Source: Rhynchopus sp. YZ270_cl-10 (Eukaryota; Euglenozoa; Diplonemea; Diplonemida; Diplonemidae). Taken from it: DNA of 64,000 nt. Each line of letters opens with the position of its first letter. The stretch's first letter is position 1. The stretch is from positions 558,001 through 622,000 of the forward strand of contig OZ037855.1 of the NCBI GenBank assembly GCA_964035575.1, given 5' to 3'. Positions 1-10,858 of this stretch are shown piece after piece. A program made the translations under genes and the position numbers. The notes below the pieces were generated by a model. The model had not been told where the DNA came from. It did not search any database and saw only the letters and a program-made list of their open reading frames with translations.

Positions 1-437
1 AAAGAAAAGAGGCAAAGTCAGAACCATCGGCAGACAAATTCCATCCTTACTCTGGGAATAAAAAAAAAGACTTGAAATTACAAAGCCTTCTCATGACAAA
101 GGCAAAACGATTCTTGGAAGTTGTAACACGCCAAAGGACCTCCCGCGTTGCGGAGCTCTCTTAAAAGCACAAAAAGTAGTAAATACAAAAACCCTGTGTA
201 CCTTTAAGTGAGTGACCAGAACATCGGGGGGGGTGGTGTTCCAGAAAACCATACGTTCCCTACAAATACATTCGTGGTTTTACATCTGAATAAAAAAAAG
301 GAGGTTTGGTGAGAACCTGACAGCGCTTAGTCACCGAAAAAAAGGTAAAGATGATAGTGCAAAAAAGGGGGAGTCTCTAGTGAGAGAGAGAGACACTAAA
401 GTTGAAAACAGTAAGAACGGTGAATAATTACTAATAG

Positions 438-519
438 AAAGGGGTTTTCGTTGATTGCACAAATCCTCCTGTATTAGGTGTGATTGGCGACCGCACCGTT
501 CGAGCTATTTCTCCTTTAA
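438..519 (+). repeat. dispersed repeat, copy 1 (GTTGATTGCAC...GATTGGCGACC)
   Basis: About 80 bases share ordered blocks with 36998-37080: TTCGTTGATTGCAC, then GTGATTGGCGACCG, then CTATTTCTCCTTTAA. Both copies are in the same orientation. The second copy lies inside the intron of the SH3 gene. No coding potential is apparent. Confidence 0.6.
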
Positions 520-546
520 AGAAAGCTCCAATATAAAAAGAAAAAA

Positions 547-582
547 ACTTCAAAGATGAATGGTGCCTCATGATGTGCACTG
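547..582 (+). repeat. stem-loop repeat, GTGC/GCAC class
   Basis: ACTTCAAAGATGAA is followed by GGTGC, a short loop and a GCAC arm. It is a diverged member of the class seen best at 54993-55031. Confidence 0.4.
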
Positions 583-1468
583 AAAAATCGCCCATCTTTT
601 GCAAAAAAAAAATAACATAACGGAACACAGAACGGAGAGAGCGCTAGAAGCGCGAAAAAGAAGAAAAAAAAATCAACAAAACAAACGCGCTGTGAAGCGT
701 ATATAGCACAGCCTTCTTTCCCCCCCCCCCTCCCTCCCTCGAAATGGTTGTATTCCTCTTGATGCATTTTACGGAATGTCTCACAATGTGACTGCATTTG
801 TGAATGTATTCCAACACGAAATATAGGTTCTCCAAAAAAGGGAAGACTGCCATCAACACCAACATACTGTGGAGCGTCTCGTTCTCCCCAAGGTGTTGTA
901 CAGAACAGACTGTGCTGGGCCTGCAACTTTATAGATAGCGTGCTATCGCCTGCTTTCATCAAGAACATACAATACAATACAAACCATCCCTCCCACTCCC
1001 CCACTCCAACTTCTACGTTGCGATCACTCTATCTTTGTGTGCGGTTTGACAAAATCGCGTTCTCTTTTTTTCTACCTCGATATTAACAAAACTGAACAAA
1101 CGAGCAAAAATACACCCAATTCCACATTAAATTAGATCAAAAAAAAAAGCGTTCCATTCTGAAAACCATCAGAGTGAGAAGATGCCCTTTTTCACCCTTT
1201 AAAAGATCTTTACAAACATTTTACAAAGCTAAATATCAATTTTTCATTCTCAAAAACGGAAAAGCACATCATTGACAATCAAACCTCGGAAAACTCCGTC
1301 TTTTCCAGCAACTTCCCACGCACCATACAAAAAAAAACCACTTCAATACTTTGCAGAAATATTTTGTATTTAATACCAAATCAACGCGATTCCATCAAAA
1401 AAAAAACTCAACCACACATACCAATCGGGTCAATTTTTTGAAAAATCCCAAAAAAACCCCTTTTTTTG

Positions 1469-1978
1469 TCAACCCTCTTTACACCATTGCAAGAGAGCTT
1501 CGGTGTGGCATTCTTGGAGGCCTTGGGGAGGACAGAGGAGTGTGGTTATTCCAGGACACGTTGCTCGGACGTCTCGGATGTTAGCTGGATCATCGTCTAC
1601 GAAGCACGCAGCTGTTGCACGGGTAGAGGACTTTGCGAGGATGCGGGAGACAGAGGCGCCTTTTTGGAGCACCGTCTCACGCCCATGCACTGAGGAGGTG
1701 GGCAGACCTGCCCGGCTCAGCGCAGCCTCGATAACCGGCTTCCAGTTGTGCGAGACCACATGAACGTCCACACCGATATCCGCCAGGTCCGTCCACCACC
1801 TCCGCACCAATCGCAACCTCTCTTCAGACCCCCATATCCGGTCGTCCGTCACCCCCTCTAGCAAGGAAGGATCTTTCCGCCCCTCAAGCAACCGCCACAC
1901 ATGGGTTGCAGCAAGCGTTTGGTCGAAATCAAGCAGCACTACCTTCCGTACACTGCCTAGTCGGCGCATGCTCTCCAT
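1469..1978 (-). CDS. HAD-superfamily hydrolase/phosphatase
   Basis: This single-exon gene encodes 169 residues with all four HAD motifs in order. Motif I is DFDQT at 17-21, where the first Asp would be the nucleophile. Motif II is the Ser in VVSHN (Ser77). Motif III is probably Lys106 in LQKG. Motif IV is VDDDP at 127-131. The cap is small or absent, as in class III or minimal HAD phosphatases, and the product is probably a soluble phosphomonoesterase or protein phosphatase of unknown substrate. No signal peptide or membrane span is seen. Translation starts at the first ATG of the frame, with a second ATG at codon 4. It is the leftmost gene of the minus-strand series. Its nearest neighbour, the MFS gene, is 10 kb away, so no operon-like link can be inferred. 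The HAD assignment is firm from the motifs; the substrate is unknown. Confidence 0.85.
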   Translation of the reverse strand: MESMRRLGSVRKVVLLDFDQTLAATHVWRLLEGRKDPSLLEGVTDDRIWGSEERLRLVRRWWTDLADIGVDVHVVSHNWKPVIEAALSRAGLPTSSVHGRETVLQKGASVSRILAKSSTRATAACFVDDDPANIRDVRATCPGITTLLCPPQGLQECHTEALLQWCKEG

Positions 1979-2430
1979 TGGGAGGGGAGAAGGAGAAGGA
2001 GAAGAAGAAGAAGAGGGAATATAATAGAAAAGTGAAAACCCTCGAGATCAGAGCCGGTTGTTGTGTCGTGAGATGGGGAGAGGGGGGGGAAGGGTTTGCC
2101 TGAAGTTTGGTGGTGGTGAGGAAGGGGTGGTGGAAAACGAGATTTTATAAAAGAAAAGATGATCTTTTTTTTTAATGAGAAACTGCCGTACGGCAGGGAG
2201 GCTGGGGTACCTGTAACGTGGGGCCGCGGGCCGGGCCTCTGGGCCGAGAAAAAATCCCTTAAGAAATTACGTGGGAAATGCTCTCGCCGTTATTCTGCTT
2301 TTGTATAGCTATTCTTGGCTGGGGCCGATTTTGTTTTTTGGGGTCAGCGGATCTCAATCTTTCAAATAACGCCGGTTTTTAAAAAAAATATTTTTCGCCA
2401 AGGCGCGAGAGGGATTTTTGAGTTTTTTAC

Positions 2431-2507
2431 ACTGTACTGTACTGTACTGTACTGTACTGTACTGTACTGTACTGTACTGTACTGTACTGTACTGTACTGT
2501 ACTGTAC
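2431..2507 (+). repeat. (ACTGT)n microsatellite
   Basis: About fifteen uninterrupted ACTGT pentamers. The long translations across it are artefacts of the repeat. Confidence 0.95.
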
Positions 2508-2526
2508 TCCCAATCCCCTGTGCAAA

Positions 2527-2763
2527 CTGTGCAAACTGTGTATACTGTGTATACTGTGTATACTGTGTATACTGTGTATACTGTGTATACTGTGTATACT
2601 GTGTATACTGTGTATACTGTGTATACTGTGTATGCTGTGTATACTGTGTATACTGTGTATACTGTGTATACTGTGTATACTGTGTATACTGTGTATACTG
2701 TGTATACTGTGTATACTGTGTATACTGTGTATACTGTGTATACTGTGTATACTGTGTATACTG
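2527..2763 (+). repeat. 9-bp tandem array (ACTGTGTAT)n
   Basis: About 26 copies of ACTGTGTAT, with one variant unit near 2631 (TATGCTGTG). All six frames stay open because the unit length is a multiple of three and contains no stop. Confidence 0.95.
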
Positions 2764-3055
2764 CAAAAATTGACCAAAAACGAGAACTTGTCCATTTCGT
2801 CAAATTGACCCCACCACTGGCCGGACGGATTCCGGAATGCAAATGCCGGCCCGTTTGTGGGCAACAATGACCCAAAAACCCGCGCACAAGGTTGCGTTGT
2901 GTATACCGTGTATACATACACGTGATTTTCTCCATTTGATAACCAAGGGCCGGGGGCCGGGGGCCGGGCCGTTTTTACCCCCCTCGTTACAGGTACCCCT
3001 GCAGGGAGGGGGGGGGGGGGGGGGGGGGGGGGGGTTTTTTTTTGGGGGGGGGGAA

Positions 3056-3235
3056 CAGGGCGTTCGCTATCGCCATCGTTTTTTCCTGATCGTGGCGAAA
3101 TGCCAAAAACCCCGAAATTTTCGTTTTTTTACTAGTGCTTAAAATCAGGGCGTTCGCTATCGCCATCGTTTTTTCCTGATCGTGGCGAAATGCCAAAAAA
3201 TCCGAAATTTTTGCTTTTTTACTAGTGCTTAAAAT
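3056..3235 (+). repeat. 90-bp tandem duplication
   Basis: Two head-to-tail copies of a unit that begins CAGGGCGTTCGCTATCGCC and ends ACTAGTGCTTAAAAT differ at only a few bases. They directly follow long G and T runs. Confidence 0.9.
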
Positions 3236-3796
3236 AGGTCAAAAAAAAATTTTCCCGCCGGAGAGAAGCTAGTTCGTGGGGGGTGAATCCCTGGTACTGA
3301 GTGGTCAAAAAAAATTGCAATTTGCGCGTGATCCCTTCCCCAGCACAAGTGCTATTACAGCTGAACTTTCCTGATACTAAAACCAGCAAAACGATGGAGA
3401 ATTTCATCAATCCCCCCCTCACTGAGGGTCTCTTTGTGCTGTTTAATCAAACAGATGCACAAGAGAGAGGCATCTGTCATATGAGACTTCATCCTTAGTT
3501 TGATTATTTTCAATAAACTAAAACGTCTCTCTGCCGTTGAAGATAGAGTTGACACGAGCAGTGACACCTTCTATAACAGGGGGTACGGGGCACCTTCAGC
3601 AGACTGCAGGATTGAGGAGCGGGAGTGCTGGGGAAACTTCCTCTCACGGCAGGCGGGTTTGCGGATGATTTTGAGTACAGTGGACACCCCTCTGCGACCC
3701 CCCCTCCGGGGGGGTCTACAGGGTGGTGGGGAGAAATCTCTCTCTCTTTTTTTTTTTTTTTTTTCCCCTTTTTTTTTTATTATTTATTTATTTATA

Positions 3797-3912
3797 CAGG
3801 GTTTCGCCCCGGTGGGGCGAAGCCCTGGGGCGAAATAAAATGTCATTTTTTCAGGAAAAGATTTTTTTAACGAAAAAAAATATTTTTCGCCCCGGGGCGA
3901 ACGCCCTGGGGG
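3797..3912. repeat. GC-rich inverted repeat in AT-rich DNA
   Basis: GGGTTTCGCCCCGG/GGCGAAGCCCTGGGG blocks on the left face TTTCGCCCCGGGGCGAACGC on the right across an AT-rich centre. This could be a small foldback element or MITE; the family is not recognised. Confidence 0.5.
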
Positions 3913-4099
3913 GGAAGTTGTCAGGGATCATTTTTTGATTTTAGTAAGCTGTATAATGTTGTGTGTCAGTTTTCGCTCCCTCCGTTCCAGTGGGGGACAC
4001 CAAGCATGTATAAAAAGCCTGTTTCTTAATCACCCGATGAGCCCTTTTTTTCCACAGAAAGGCTGATGATATCTTCCATTTTAAAAGAAAATCAAAAAA

Positions 4100-4130
4100 G
4101 AATGAATGTGCCTCTCGTGCACACACATCA
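4100..4130 (+). repeat. stem-loop repeat, GTGC/GCAC class
   Basis: ATGAATGTGC - CTCTCGT - GCACACACATCA. The GTGC and GCAC arms close the conserved CTCTCGT loop, with ATG/CAT pairing outside. Confidence 0.7.
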
Positions 4131-4754
4131 TTAATAAATTGGAAGATTGATCGCACCAAGACCTTGAAATACTCATATTCTTGAAATCTTGAAATACCCA
4201 TATTTGCGTGGGAAGAGTCTGGAGCTTTTTTTTGTAAGTTCCAGAGTTCTGAGATCTCCCTGAAGTAACATGAAAAAAATGGTAGTTGTTGATGCAGCCA
4301 CCTCCGACCCACACGATGCCAACCATCCGGATGAAAAACACAAAAACAAAAAACAAAACGAAAAAAGGCAAATTAAACGACCTTTATCTTTTTTCAAAAG
4401 TTGTAAACAATATTTAGCAACGAAGGCACTGATCACAGGGCTACCTACACAAACACACACACACGTGGGCAATCTTCCCATACCTAGGAATTACCCCTAA
4501 ACCCCCCTGATTTTCAAACACGCATAAAATACAAAAAAATACCCACTCCGAATGGTGGTGTTTATTCCTCACCGCTCTCTTTGCAAGGCACCCCTACACG
4601 CAAACTGACCGCATAGAGGCTTGGGGTGTATCCATGCACGCAGACACATGCGCACATCCTCCTTTGTTGTCATTGTCGCTTTGGGGGCTCTCTTCACAAA
4701 CATAAAAGAACTCTTCCAAGATGAACCTTCGTACTCATCATTCAAAGAAACGTT

Positions 4755-4853
4755 TACCGTAATCGTAAAAATGTTCGACCGTCAAAAAGGTTGAACTTTC
4801 AGAACAATCCTAACGGAACATTATTACGGTCGATAATTTTTACGATTGCGGTA
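4755..4853. mobile_element. 99-bp MITE with 28-bp imperfect TIRs
   Basis: TACCGTAATCGTAAAAAT at 4755-4772 matches the reverse complement of the right end with a few mismatches, and the pairing extends to CGACCGT. TA at both ends fits a TA target-site duplication, which would suggest a Tc1/mariner-type MITE. It is non-coding. Confidence 0.7.
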
Positions 4854-5236
4854 TATGACAATTTCCTTAGCCACCTTAGAAGGTCTTGTGGACAGTAGAG
4901 TGTTTCTCCACGAAACGCAGGGTACATTTCCTTGGTTTTCACACGGGGTAAAAAAAATAAGTATGTGGCAACAGTCATTCCTCTAAGGGATGGTCGCACA
5001 AAAAACTTATTAACGCGATTTCAAGGAATTCAACAAGGTATGAACACGAATGTGTTCAAAAAAAGAAAACACAAAAGAGGTGCAAATACAGGGGGTAAAC
5101 AAATGGCAGGAATTTAGAGTACATTTTGGAGTTTTTTTTCGCCTAAAAGGAGTTGCCTGTTGGACTGCATTTGAACCGCACAAAATAGAGACAACCAAAT
5201 CGGAGGTGCGCCCAAGGGTGGCATATTATAAAAAAA

Positions 5237-7472
5237 AGAGAAAAGTTCGATTTCGGCCTCGAAAATTACCGTGACACCGATTTGTCACGGAATTTTGTCA
5301 CGGAATTTTTTTGAAAGATTCGATTTCGTGACAAAAAAAAATCGATTTCGTGACAAACCAATTTTTTCATTGACACACAAAATTCGATTTCGTGACAAAC
5401 CGATTTTTTCATTGACAAAAAAAAATTCGATTTCGTGACAAATCCAAAAATTCAGTGACAAAAAAATGTCAATGAAAAAATGGATTTTGTCAAGGAAACC
5501 GAACTTTTTGTCACGGAAAAAGTCGTGACAGAAATGGATTTTGTCAAGGAAACCAAACTTTTTGTCACGGAAAAAGTCGTGACAGGGCACTGGGTACTGG
5601 GTACACTGGACACAAGGATAAAAGTTGTGAAAGAGCAACCACAGCTCCACATGACAAACACAAAAGTGTCCAGTCACGTGGGGCATGCATGCACTGAGGA
5701 GATAATGATCCAACAATTTACAAGAAAGATTACTTAACCTACTGCTGGAAATTGCCAGGTCGTAGTAACACACAAAGTGTGCCTCCGTTCGGGAAGACCG
5801 GATATTCTAGAGACCAAAAAGGCCTCAAGAATATCTTCCGGTAGTCAAGGTATAACCGAATGAACGGCCCAAGACCCCCGTGGAGAAGTTAAATGTGTAA
5901 TGCTATCAGGTAGAAACTGCGAACACTGTCTTACCCTCCTCAATGCATGGTGGAAGATGTCTTTACAACAAATATCCTGTACCCAGGTACCAGGTTCCCA
6001 GACCCACGTAGTACCACGTCGCAGTACTACGCAAAATTTACCACCAGACCCTGTCTTCGTGCACCTTAAGTACAACGCCGCAGACAGGCCAAACATGCGT
6101 TGGACTCAGAGGAATGCCTGCTGTGCAGTGTATCAAAACATGAGAACCAACTCCCAGCAACAAGGGGCGCCTTTTGGCGGGCGTTGTTGAGGGTGTTTGG
6201 GGTGCAAAGTTTTCCACAATTTTGATGCGCGGGTACAGAAGTGTTATCTTGTTCTTTCATCTCTAGGAAATGTAAATGTCAATCGCGTTTAACTACCACT
6301 AGGGCTTGTTCAGTGAACCCACGAGGGGTCGAAGGGGGTTGGTTATCCCATATCTATCAAAGGTTGTGTCGACCAGGCGAAACCACTATGTTACGCTGTA
6401 CGTTGTTAAATCCGAAGAAATAACACTTTAGCAGCCGCAGGAAGTTTGCTAAAAAGAGTGCCTCACGCTACACAAACCACCACCCGCGATTGACTTAGAT
6501 GTTATAACAAAGAGAATTCAGAACAAAACAACACCCTGCCCCATACACACTAAATTGTCATGCTTCGAGAGCATGCCTGGGCCAAAATTACTATGACGAA
6601 AAGGCAACAAGACCACCCACAAGGAGTGTGAATTGTGCACTGGTTTTCTGGGGGAACAAACAATATTTTCTTGTGTCTAGTCCTCCGGAAGCAGAGGACA
6701 GACTTTCCGGAAGGTTTCCAAAGTCGAATTTCTTGCACTAGCTATGCTCCCTGGTTAATGGCTATAGCAGTGACTGACAAAGTGTTCCCACCCCCCTTTC
6801 CACCACCATAATAACCGAACTCTGCTTATCAAACCACAATCTGAATCTGCTTCCGTCGCATGCGCTGGTGGATTCGATCTGTTTTGGTGTGTGTAATGGA
6901 ATGTATGGGTGAGGGTTGGGGTATTAGGTATAGAAACTTGCGCACCCATTAATTTTTTACCGAATGAAAATGAAATCTGCAATGAGTGTCTGCTGCATAT
7001 CATTTAGTGGGGCTGGCCTCTGGCCAGAGGCGTGCAAGCCTGACCGTGTTCGCGATATACTAAGTCTTGCATAATCATAAAGTTATCATACCTTGTGTCT
7101 TCAGTCTCTGCCCTTAGGTTTCTAGACAGCTCAAGAATGGCCTCTTTTGTGTTTGTCAAGTGGCTGTCTGGTCACTTTTCAGTGACTGGCGGGTTGGCTG
7201 TCACGACTTTTTCCTTGACAAAATCCATTTTTTTCAATGACATTTTTTTGTCAATGAAAAAATGGATTTGTCACGAAATCGAATTTTTTTTTGTCAATGA
7301 AAAAAGTCATTTGTCACTAAATTGAATTTTGTGTGTCAATGAAAAAATCGGCTTGTCACGAAATCGAACTTTTTTTGTCACGAAATCGAATCTTTCAAAA
7401 AAAATCCGTGACAAAGTACCGTGACAAATCGGTGTCACGGGTATTTTCGAGGCCGAAATCGAACTTTTCTCT
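5237..7472. mobile_element. 2.2-kb DNA element with long (about 270-350 bp) TIRs of repeated modules
   Basis: The left end reads AGAGAAAAGTTCGATTTCGG and the right end is its reverse complement. The two arms, about 5237-5590 and 7197-7472, align over most of their length. Each arm is built from reiterated modules such as TTCGATTTCGTGACAAA and TTTTTTCATTGACA. The left arm carries an extra tandem copy of an inner module ending GTCGTGACAG (5517-5585). The 1.6-kb centre has only short ORFs and no recognisable transposase, so it looks non-autonomous. Long TIRs made of subterminal repeats are typical of Foldback or Mutator-like elements. The flanks are A-runs, so a target-site duplication cannot be read. 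Confidence 0.85.
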
Positions 7473-8102
7473 AAAAAAAAAAACCCAAAAAACCCCAAAA
7501 GGATGAATCTTCATAGGGGGGGTTTCCGGACGAGTTCATATGTTCGTTCGAGAGGTGAAAGTTCGCTTTGTGCGTAAGTTTGTCTGACGAGATGTTTTCA
7601 GAAATATAAAACAAAACCTGAAAGACAACTAATGAAACGAGGCCCGCATCTTTCAAAGAAAAGACGTAGATATGAGACTAAACCTCCACTAAGACAGCTG
7701 TGTGCTTAGTCACCTTTTTGTGCAAAACAAAAAACAAAAATACAAATAAGACTTGAAAGTGCCGTACATCGGCAGACGCAGTCACAAAAAGCAAATTCAT
7801 ATACTTTCAAATAAAATTTGAAAGCATTAGGGAAGTGTATAAAAAACAACAACAACCCATCTTTTTTTTTTAAATTTCTTGTTGCAAAAATGTGAAAAAA
7901 GCAAAAGGGGGCTGAAACACTTTTTTGTTGGGCCACACGGTGGAACACAAAACAAAGCAGTTGATAGACTTTTGTTTACATTATTTTCCTTATGTTTCAG
8001 CTTTTTAAAACGTGGAAGAAAAAAAACAAAAATGGTGACACAGTGGGGAAATTTGAGAACAGTTTTGGTGTTATTGCAAAACAAAAAGAAGAATAAAAAT
8101 GA

Positions 8103-8130
8103 AGATGAGTGTACCTCGCTGCACACATCT
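8103..8130 (+). repeat. stem-loop repeat, GTGC class variant
   Basis: AGATGAGTGTAC-CTCGCT-GCACACATCT: outer AGATG/CATCT arms pair, and the loop differs slightly from CTCTCGT. Confidence 0.55.
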
Positions 8131-8147
8131 CACACAAAGAATTTGTA

Positions 8148-8183
8148 AGATGAACCTAAGCCTCACGACCGTAGTCATCTTCA
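8148..8183 (+). repeat. stem-loop repeat, AAGC class, diverged
   Basis: AGATGAACCTAAGC is followed by CTCACGACCG and TAGTCATCT. Outer pairing is kept, while the inner GCTT arm is altered. Confidence 0.5.
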
Positions 8184-8190
8184 AATAAAA

Positions 8191-8417
8191 CAAGTAATTG
8201 CTATCGGGGGGAAAAAAAAAACGGGGTGTCCGCTCCTGGAACTCCACCCTGTAGAAATAATCTACAACACGCCCAGCACTCTGCTCTTCTGCAGGTGTGC
8301 GAAAAACGCTGTTCATACGCTGCCAGAACCACTACGCATGCACCTGAAAACGTTCAAGAAGAGGGGGCTGTCATCCTCAGACCTCTTCGACCAGCACCAT
8401 CGCAATTAGTTGTTTTT
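8191..8417 (+). mobile_element. MITE, CAAGTAATTGCTA family, internally deleted copy
   Basis: It begins CAAGTAATTGCTATCGG and follows the 51.0-kb copy through the ACTCCACCCTGTAGAA and CAGCACTCTGCTCTTCTGC blocks. It then jumps from CAGCACCATC directly to the right end, GCAATTAGTTG. It is therefore a deletion derivative that keeps both ends. Confidence 0.75.
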
Positions 8418-9712
8418 TTTTGTTTTTTGCTATTTTGTTCAGGCTCTCCGCTAGGATTTCCGATTTTGAAAATATTCTGTTGATGGTCCACGTTGGTGGG
8501 GTACATGCTTGCGCCGCAGGCGCACGGTACGCAACTTTTTTTTTTACCAACGCCCGATTTTGACTTTTTTGGGACGTTTGAGCACTCACCTCTCCATATC
8601 TTCTTCTCCTGAGCTTTTTTGACAGGTAGAACGGGTCTGAACCACTTAGCAGAACTTTTTTTTTTTTTCTTTTTTTCCCCATTTTCAAAAAGTTGACAAT
8701 CAACAGAACTTTAGTACCTAGCGGAGTGCCTGATTTTGTTATTTTCCACACCTTCCTTCAACAACAACACCTCCCTTACCCCCAAGGGGTTGAAAGGCAG
8801 GTAGGAAAAATAAATGACCAGAGACGGAACATAACACTGACCTAAAGGAAAATTCACCAGGCAACCGCCCCACCCCCCCAATCCCCCCTGCACCATTTGA
8901 TAATTTGTTTTGTTCTGTATTTTGCTACTCTGGGGTGGTTCTTCCCACAGCAAAATAAAAAGAGGTTCCTTTTTTGTTCAATGTAAAATGAAGTAAGTGG
9001 AAAGAATATGTTCTGATTATGTGGTGGAGAGGAACAGGGAATGGAGAGAGAGAAAAAAAGCTAAAAAAAACACACACATAACAAATTTCAACAATAAAAC
9101 ACTTGAGGGATGGGGTCTTTTCTTTTGGCACTTCCCCTTTGTATCGGAGCGTTTTTTTTTTGACGCCCCTTACTAAGAAGATGTTTCTTTTCTAATACCA
9201 TCTTTCTCATATTTATTTTAAAAGAAAGGTTTGAGACCATCCTCAAACGTCCTTAAGCCTTGCCACCTGAAGCAAAATAAATTGCTCTTTTTAAACAGAA
9301 GGCAGATTGGTTCACCCAAACGGAGTCCCTTTGTATCGTGGGTGTCATATGAGTAAGTGAAGTTGCTAATCACACAAAAAAAAGTGGGTATGTTTAAAGC
9401 AGTTGTGGGCTATTCCTCTCCAAGAAGCGGAATATGCCCCAGAAAGTGTGCGTGTGTGCGTTTACTTTGGGTTTTAACTTCCTTCTTTAAAAGGCCCCAT
9501 ATTGGTTTAGTATAGCTGACCGTGCAACTTTTCGCCAGAAAACACCCTATATGGGGCAAATGTTTTTCCCCGATACGGGTGCCAGAGTTTGGTCAAGAAG
9601 AACCACAGAGTTGCTGGGTTGGAGGCCATGCGGTGCCCTCCACTGCTCTTGTGTTCTGCCTGCCAAAACCCGGGAAGTGTGCATTTTGGTTGTGAAATAA
9701 TTTTTTTTGATA

Positions 9713-9770
9713 AATTGTTGGAGTAGTGTAGTCGCCTCGGTTGTGTTGCCACAGTTGTACAATCTCCACT
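9713..9770 (+). repeat. short A-box-like repeat (TAGTGTAGT...TCTCCACT)
   Basis: TTGTTGGAGTAGTGTAGTCG, then a variable part, then ATCTCCACTTT before a T-run. Related copies lie at 19400-19441 and 46451-46497. The first block resembles a tRNA A box, but no B box follows. Confidence 0.4.
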
Positions 9771-10303
9771 TTCTTTCCTTTTTTTTGGGGGGGGGAAACC
9801 CTGTACACAGAGGGTAAAGAGACTGTCTCTTTCCCCCTGAAGAGCAACTTTTTTTTTGTGATATTTTACTGCACAGAATTTCACTGATTTGATAAAATAC
9901 TTTTTTTATTTTGGTACAGAAGGTCCCAGCCAGACAACACAGCGCATCGCAAAAATGACCAATTGAAATATAAAAAAAGGTGAGGGTCTTGAAGTGCAAA
10001 AAATGCATCTGAAAAAAATGTCACCATAAATATATTTGTAATCTGGAGGGGGGAAAGTCCTTGCAGTCTTTTTGAAAGACAGAACGGAAGAGAGGGAGAG
10101 GTGCGAACACAGAAAAAAAAAAGTAAAAGTTTTTTTTTTTTTTTGCCAGGATGAGACACAAAGGCCGCACTGTGCTTTGTCACCTTGATCACCATTGTTG
10201 TCGTACAGCATCGAAGAAAAGAGTGTGCTATGGAGGGAGGGAATGCTCAAGGTAACATATGGGGGCAAGACGTCATCACGACAAAGAAAAAAAATCTATC
10301 TCT

Positions 10304-10712
10304 GCTACCACGTCCTGGGCTGGACGTTAAATTGCATCCGGGGGCCCTTTTGTGGCACTCCTCCTGAAACTCTATGAAGGTCTGACCTGAGGGTAAAAGG
10401 TGCTGGGTATGCTACCCTGGGTGCTGAAGGCAGGCACACAACATGTGTGGAGGGACCTGCAGAGCCCTAGCCAGTGAAGCCAAGGAGGCCCCCCTAGGAA
10501 ACTAGGGAACGGATTGGAAGAGACCTCGCCGGTAGCCGGGAACCCTCCCTGGGCTAGTACAATGATGAAACTTCAATCTAAAGTCCACACCCATGTGGCG
10601 GCCGCTTTGGCATGCGTCTGTAAGGACAGCCTTGACTGATACTTTCTGTATTAGCACACGATTGCCTCCCTGAAGGCTACGTAGCTACCTGAGTACAAAA
10701 AAAAAAAAAAAA
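10304..10712 (+). mobile_element. SINE-like or retroposed sequence with poly(A) end
   Basis: A GC-richer block of about 390 bases in AT-rich surroundings ends in a run of 17 A. It has internal complementary segments such as GGCCCCCCTAGG/CCTAGG-type blocks but no ORF of note. A poly(A) end on GC-rich non-coding sequence suggests retroposition (a SINE or LINE 3' end). The 5' boundary is approximate and no target-site duplication was found. Confidence 0.4.
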
Positions 10713-10825
10713 TAACTGAACCATGAATGTGCCTAATTTGTACATACACGCGTATCTCAGTAAAGTAAGACTTCCGTTGGCACATTGTGACCTTCATCAG
10801 AGAGGAAAAGAAAGAATAGTTTATG

Positions 10826-10858
10826 AGATGACCCTAAGCCTCTCGTGCTTAGTCACCT
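10826..10858 (+). repeat. stem-loop repeat, AAGC/GCTT class (type copy)
   Basis: AGATGACCCTAAGC - CTCTCGT - GCTTAGTCACCT. The arms pair along almost their full length with one bulged base. Read on the minus strand, a pyrimidine-rich tract follows. Confidence 0.8.

Larger units (their letters stand above)
1..1468. other. gene-free AT-rich spacer at left edge
   Basis: No convincing coding sequence is visible. The stretch is rich in A and T runs and contains one repeat copy (438-519) and one stem-loop copy (547-582). It lies 3' of the minus-strand phosphatase gene, so its right end probably holds that gene's 3' UTR. Confidence 0.6.
2187..3012. mobile_element. candidate DNA element with TIRs, interior expanded by microsatellites
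   Basis: GGGGTACCTGTAACG at 2204-2218 is the exact reverse complement of 2985-2999, and both are followed inward by GC-rich GGCC blocks. The ends therefore look like terminal inverted repeats of an element of about 0.8 kb. The interior is mostly two tandem arrays plus a remnant related to the 355-bp MITE family (the phrase TTGACCCCACCACTG at about 2800). Exact ends and a target-site duplication are not clear. Confidence 0.45.

Noticed and set aside
2527-2763. A possible CRISPR array
   Set aside because: The units are contiguous 9-mers without unique spacers, and the genome is eukaryotic.
2315-2935. Overlapping repeat proteins (VYTVYT, QYTQYT, HSIHSI) across 2.3-2.9 kb
   Set aside because: These are translations of microsatellites in all frames, with no sensible start, composition or flanking domain.
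5590-7197. A coding gene inside the long-TIR element
   Set aside because: Only ORFs below 100 codons are present, with no conserved motif; none resembles a transposase catalytic core.
10826-10858. Stem-loops as box C/D snoRNAs
   Set aside because: AGATGA resembles a C box and CTGA follows in two copies, but a D box is absent from most and the conserved part is a hairpin loop, which does not fit C/D structure.
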